Assembly (NCBI GenBank): GCA_028554795.2
Contig: CM068831.1
Coordinates: 64,570,982 to 64,634,981, forward strand
Direction of reading: 5' to 3'
Source of the DNA: Sinohyriopsis cumingii
Taxonomy: Eukaryota; Mollusca; Bivalvia; Unionida; Unionidae
Length of the DNA stretch: 64,000 nucleotides
The translations under genes and the position numbers were made by a program. Position 1 is the stretch's first letter. Every line of letters starts with the position of its first letter. Of this stretch, positions 63,601-64,000 are shown one piece after another. Under the pieces are notes generated by a model. It was not told where the DNA came from and made no database searches. It saw only the letters and a list, made by a program, of their open reading frames with translations.

Positions 63601-63776
63601 CAAATCATTGGTACCTAATGTATCAAAATGAAGCAAATCAAAGCGTGATTGTGTTGCATGCAAAACAAAGCAGAGAAAACAGAGATGGAATATATCTGTG
63701 AATACTTACTGTGGGAACCATCAGCTGTGAGGGCAGCATTCTGTGGGTTCAAATACAGGTTCTGCAGCAAAACAGT
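28978..63776 (-). CDS. U2AF1: U2AF1, small subunit of splicing factor U2AF (5' exons missing)
   Basis: U2AF35 binds the AG at the 3' splice site and pairs with U2AF65. Seven coding exons on the minus strand are identified (63710-63776; alternatives 51222-51298 and 49681-49754; 42273-42344; 40330-40463; 39290-39391; 28978-29110), all with AG/GT borders and matching phases. They encode the UHM/RRM (including [16 protein letters not shown] and the RWF of [18 protein letters not shown]), the second CCCH zinc finger (C-x7-C-x5-C-x3-H in [19 protein letters not shown]), [16 protein letters not shown], and an RS tail without the glycine run of vertebrates. About 44 N-terminal residues (first zinc finger) must lie beyond 64 kb; total length would be about 238, close to human (240). 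The gene carries a mutually exclusive exon pair. Confidence 0.97.
30401..31024. mobile_element. piggyBac-like non-autonomous element, copy 1
   Basis: It starts TTAACTCATTCGGCCCC and ends GGGGCCGAATCAAG; the outer right TTAA is lost. It aligns along its length with copy 2, and its ends are inverted (ATTCGGCCCC/GGGGCCGAAT). An identical 68-codon minus-strand frame in both copies is a by-product, not a gene. Confidence 0.6.
31152..31773. mobile_element. piggyBac-like non-autonomous element, copy 2
   Basis: It starts TTAACTCATTCGGCCCC and ends GGGGCCGAATCGGTTAA, so a TTAA flanks both ends, as left by piggyBac-type insertion. About 620 bp, no transposase. It lies only 127 bp from copy 1 in the same orientation. 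Confidence 0.65.
32487..32707 (-). mobile_element. tRNA-derived SINE family B, copy 1
   Basis: The reverse complement begins GGGGCCCCCAAGTGGCCAAG, has a B-box-like region TGGGTTTGAGTC and ends GGCGTTAAACCCCACAACAA, matching the copy at 62 kb. The 3' part (TTCTTCCTCCACCA ... GGCGTTAAAC) resembles the conserved 3' domain of mollusc SINEs (inference). Confidence 0.8.
34280..34960 (-). pseudogene. DIRS-like retroelement remnant (RNase H region)
   Basis: The minus strand reads VCMDASTTG (RNase H DAS motif, stop next) then, after a shift, [34 protein letters not shown] and [13 protein letters not shown]. This order matches the LHIN-LE-K, VLV-SDN-T and GG-KS-LC blocks of DIRS-type RNase H. Stops and frameshifts show decay. 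Related sequence probably extends over about 33.2-36.1 kb, but I cannot place its ends. It has the same orientation as U2AF1. Confidence 0.55.
38060..38207. repeat. 74-bp perfect-to-near-perfect tandem duplication
   Basis: GGTGATCTTTTCTATATGGC begins copies at 38060 and 38134; the copies differ at about one base, so this duplication is recent. Confidence 0.9.
39290..39391 (-). CDS. U2AF1: U2AF1 exon: end of zinc finger 2 and linker
   Basis: Acceptor TTAATTCCAG|CGAGTG, donor AAAAAAAAG|GTATGT; 102 bases. It encodes [28 protein letters not shown] and a short basic run TRKSKK before the RS domain. The leading C completes a glycine codon. Confidence 0.97.
39392..40329. other. U2AF1 intron with mollusc-type degenerate repeats
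   Basis: Units carrying GACCTTGA, CCAAAATCAAT and AAGTGCAA lie at about 39480-40030. Nothing coding. Confidence 0.7.
40330..40463 (-). CDS. U2AF1: U2AF1 exon: second half of UHM and start of zinc finger 2
   Basis: Acceptor TTATTCATTCAG|TACCGC, donor GAAATGGG|GTAGGT; 134 bases. It encodes [39 protein letters not shown] and RQYEMG. RWF is the UHM signature that grips the tryptophan of U2AF65. Confidence 0.97.
40464..42272. other. U2AF1 intron with degenerate repeats
   Basis: Units with TCAAATTCTGTTGAG (40690-41230) and with the GACCTTGAC-type motif (41670-42070) are present, plus a 27-bp duplication (GGCAGTGTTGCACATTTAGCA, 41502-41550). Confidence 0.65.
42273..42344 (-). CDS. U2AF1: U2AF1 exon: central UHM strands
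   Basis: Acceptor GTATTTTCAG|TATGG, donor GTCAAG|GTAAGA; 72 bases, phase 0 at both ends. It encodes [20 protein letters not shown] then VYVK, almost identical to the human segment. Confidence 0.97.
43385..43486. repeat. About 2.5 copies of a ~40-bp tandem unit
   Basis: Units contain TATTCAGGATAAAATGGG and TACGACCA. The minus-strand frame through it reads [10 protein letters not shown] repeats but has no splice or start support. Confidence 0.7.
45690..45940. repeat. Four ~62-bp imperfect tandem units
   Basis: Units share CTGAATATGGACTTGATTAG, TGTCACAT and TACCAATT. Confidence 0.7.
46440..48940 (+). pseudogene. APE-type non-LTR retrotransposon (LINE), internally deleted
   Basis: The plus strand reads [20 protein letters not shown] and [11 protein letters not shown] (endonuclease start), later [16 protein letters not shown] and [34 protein letters not shown] and [20 protein letters not shown] (reverse transcriptase), then directly [14 protein letters not shown] and [10 protein letters not shown] (C-terminal zinc-like end). 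The RT fingers/palm are present, but the part with the catalytic YADD box and thumb is missing, and there are several stops and frameshifts. It is antisense to U2AF1. Confidence 0.85.
49681..49754 (-). CDS. U2AF1: U2AF1 alternative exon 4B (UHM helix A, version 2)
   Basis: Acceptor GCTCTGTTGTAG|TCCAAA, donor GAAAAG|GTAGGC; 74 bases. After two bases completing a codon it encodes [20 protein letters not shown] then [14 protein letters not shown] matches the human helix best, but the end is one residue shorter than human. It starts and ends in the same phases as exon 4A. Confidence 0.93.
49755..51221. other. Intron between alternative exons 4A and 4B (1,467 bp)
   Basis: AT-rich with no element recognised. 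It is long enough for normal splicing, so steric exclusion does not explain the exon choice. Confidence 0.7.
51222..51298 (-). CDS. U2AF1: U2AF1 alternative exon 4A (UHM helix A, version 1)
   Basis: Acceptor TTATGTTTCAG|TCCATA, donor GATAAG|GTAAAA; 77 bases. It encodes [20 protein letters not shown] then ELEDK, the canonical length. It is homologous to exon 4B residue by residue with conservative changes (HY to MF, YV to FT, M to L). The frame is open with no decay. Confidence 0.93.
56169..56463. repeat. Direct repeat, ~122 bp, period 172
   Basis: Copies at 56169-56290 and 56341-56463 share AATGCAAAAAT(T/G)ATATGGGG through TCTAACAATGGAAACT; copy 2 lacks six bases. Confidence 0.85.
58030..60010 (-). 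pseudogene. DIRS-like retroelement remnant (RT, RNase H, tyrosine recombinase)
   Basis: Read 5' to 3' on the minus strand: an RT-like stretch (59690-59910, [18 protein letters not shown]), SWWLDLDYF then YTDASES at about 59510-59600 (RNase H), [13 protein letters not shown] (about 58.97-59.0 kb), [20 protein letters not shown] followed by [13 protein letters not shown] (58.57-58.7 kb, tyrosine recombinase core), and [16 protein letters not shown] and [17 protein letters not shown] (58.05-58.23 kb, recombinase end). This is the gene order of DIRS elements. Many stops and shifts show it is dead. It may extend to about 61.8 kb. Same orientation as U2AF1. Confidence 0.6.
61998..62241 (+). mobile_element. 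tRNA-derived SINE family B, copy 2
   Basis: Head GGGGCCCCGAGTGGCCGAAA, B box GGGTTCGAGTC, 3' domain GGGGGTTTTCCCAGGTTCTT ... GGCGTTAAACCCTACAACAA with a (CAA)n tail. A spacer of variable-arm type between the boxes suggests a leucine/serine-class tRNA ancestor (inference). Confidence 0.85.
62242..63709. other. Non-coding end of the large U2AF1 intron
   Basis: It contains a short duplication (GGATTTACTTCCTGTG at about 62501 and 62581) and otherwise nothing recognised. Confidence 0.55.
63710..63776 (-). CDS. U2AF1: U2AF1 67-base exon: start of UHM
   Basis: Acceptor TTTTTCATGCAG|ACTGTT, donor TCCCACA|GTAAGT. It encodes [20 protein letters not shown] then SH plus one base. Its length, 67, equals that of the vertebrate exons 3 and Ab, which are alternative forms of this same segment. 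Only one copy is seen here. The preceding exons lie outside the window. Confidence 0.96.
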
Positions 63777-64000
63777 CTGCATGAAAAAGAAAGTTTATGA
63801 TAAAACACGAATGCATGTCACAAGAGGTAACATATCTTGAAAACATACATAGGTTTACATCTTATATTATTACCATGTCATTTGTAAACAGCATTTTGTG
63901 AGTAAAGCTCAACAGAAATTACATGTCAATTTATACAAAATGTGCAAATAATTGTTTCAAGACTTTGGAAATGTTTCAATGAAATAACTTTTCTTACTGG

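Larger units (their letters stand above)
51299..63709. other. Large U2AF1 intron with repeats and a DIRS-like remnant
   Basis: It contains degenerate GGACCAACTAGACAT-type units (52060-53200), GTGACCTTGAC-type units (54170-54460), ~190-bp repeats with AGATGCAATATCACTCATT (54830-55020, 55925-56060), a 172-bp-period duplication, DIRS-like remains and a family B SINE. No third copy of exon 4 or second copy of the 67-base exon was seen. Confidence 0.65.

Noticed and set aside
51299..63709. Search for a second copy of the 67-base U2AF1 exon (a vertebrate-like Ab exon)
   Set aside because: No further LLQNLY..PQN-type coding segment with splice sites was seen by eye in the intron; it could still lie beyond 64 kb.

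Overview
The window looks like nuclear DNA of an invertebrate animal, most likely a mollusc. It is AT-rich, with long introns, many microsatellites, tRNA-derived SINEs and degenerate repeats of the 'GACCTTGAC ... CCAAAATCAATAGG' type that I associate with mollusc introns. Its main host gene is U2AF1, encoding the small subunit of the splicing factor U2AF. Species cannot be fixed from the sequence.

Positions 1 to about 9.2-9.5 kb are a compact, CpG-rich, intron-free viral cassette: an endogenous Polinton/Maverick or adintovirus-like element whose left end lies outside the window. All ten reading frames that end inside it are open. In order they are: the end of a coiled-coil fibre-like protein (+), a two-segment membrane protein (+), a large virion/capsid-like protein (+), an unknown helical protein (-), an HNH homing-endonuclease-like protein (-), a cysteine-rich protein (-), a 990-residue protein joining a family-B-like DNA polymerase core to a superfamily 1 helicase (+), a DD(34)E integrase (-), a phospholipase A2 of parvovirus VP1 type (-) and a small zinc ribbon (-), followed by an A32/FtsK-type packaging ATPase (+), which makes eleven counting the left-truncated fibre gene. 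Entry (fibre, PLA2), replication (polymerase-helicase), integration and packaging are all represented.

From about 9.5 to 28 kb the DNA is mostly non-coding: long CA/TA tracts, a 43-bp tandem repeat, two copies of a MITE with TAG(T/G)CCGATAAAT termini, a second inverted-repeat element, three copies of a tRNA-derived SINE and a degenerate satellite-like block. Exons of one or more unidentified plus-strand genes can be supported at 17.87-18.05, 22.71-22.96, 24.5-24.68 and 25.11-25.24 kb, the last followed by AATAAA. A possible type II membrane-anchor exon lies at 10.98 kb.

From 28 to 64 kb the minus strand carries U2AF1, missing only its first exons (the N-terminal CCCH zinc finger), which should lie beyond 64 kb. 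Seven coding exons are identified with exact splice sites. Two of them, at 51.2 and 49.7 kb, are alternative versions of the same segment (helix A of the UHM/RRM domain). Including both, or neither, creates a premature stop, so they must be mutually exclusive. The introns hold remnants of DIRS-like tyrosine-recombinase retroelements, a deleted APE-type LINE, a pair of TTAA-flanked piggyBac-like elements, a second SINE family and several degenerate 100-150 bp repeat families. A 333-bp tandem duplication lies just downstream of the U2AF1 stop and duplicates candidate poly(A) signals.
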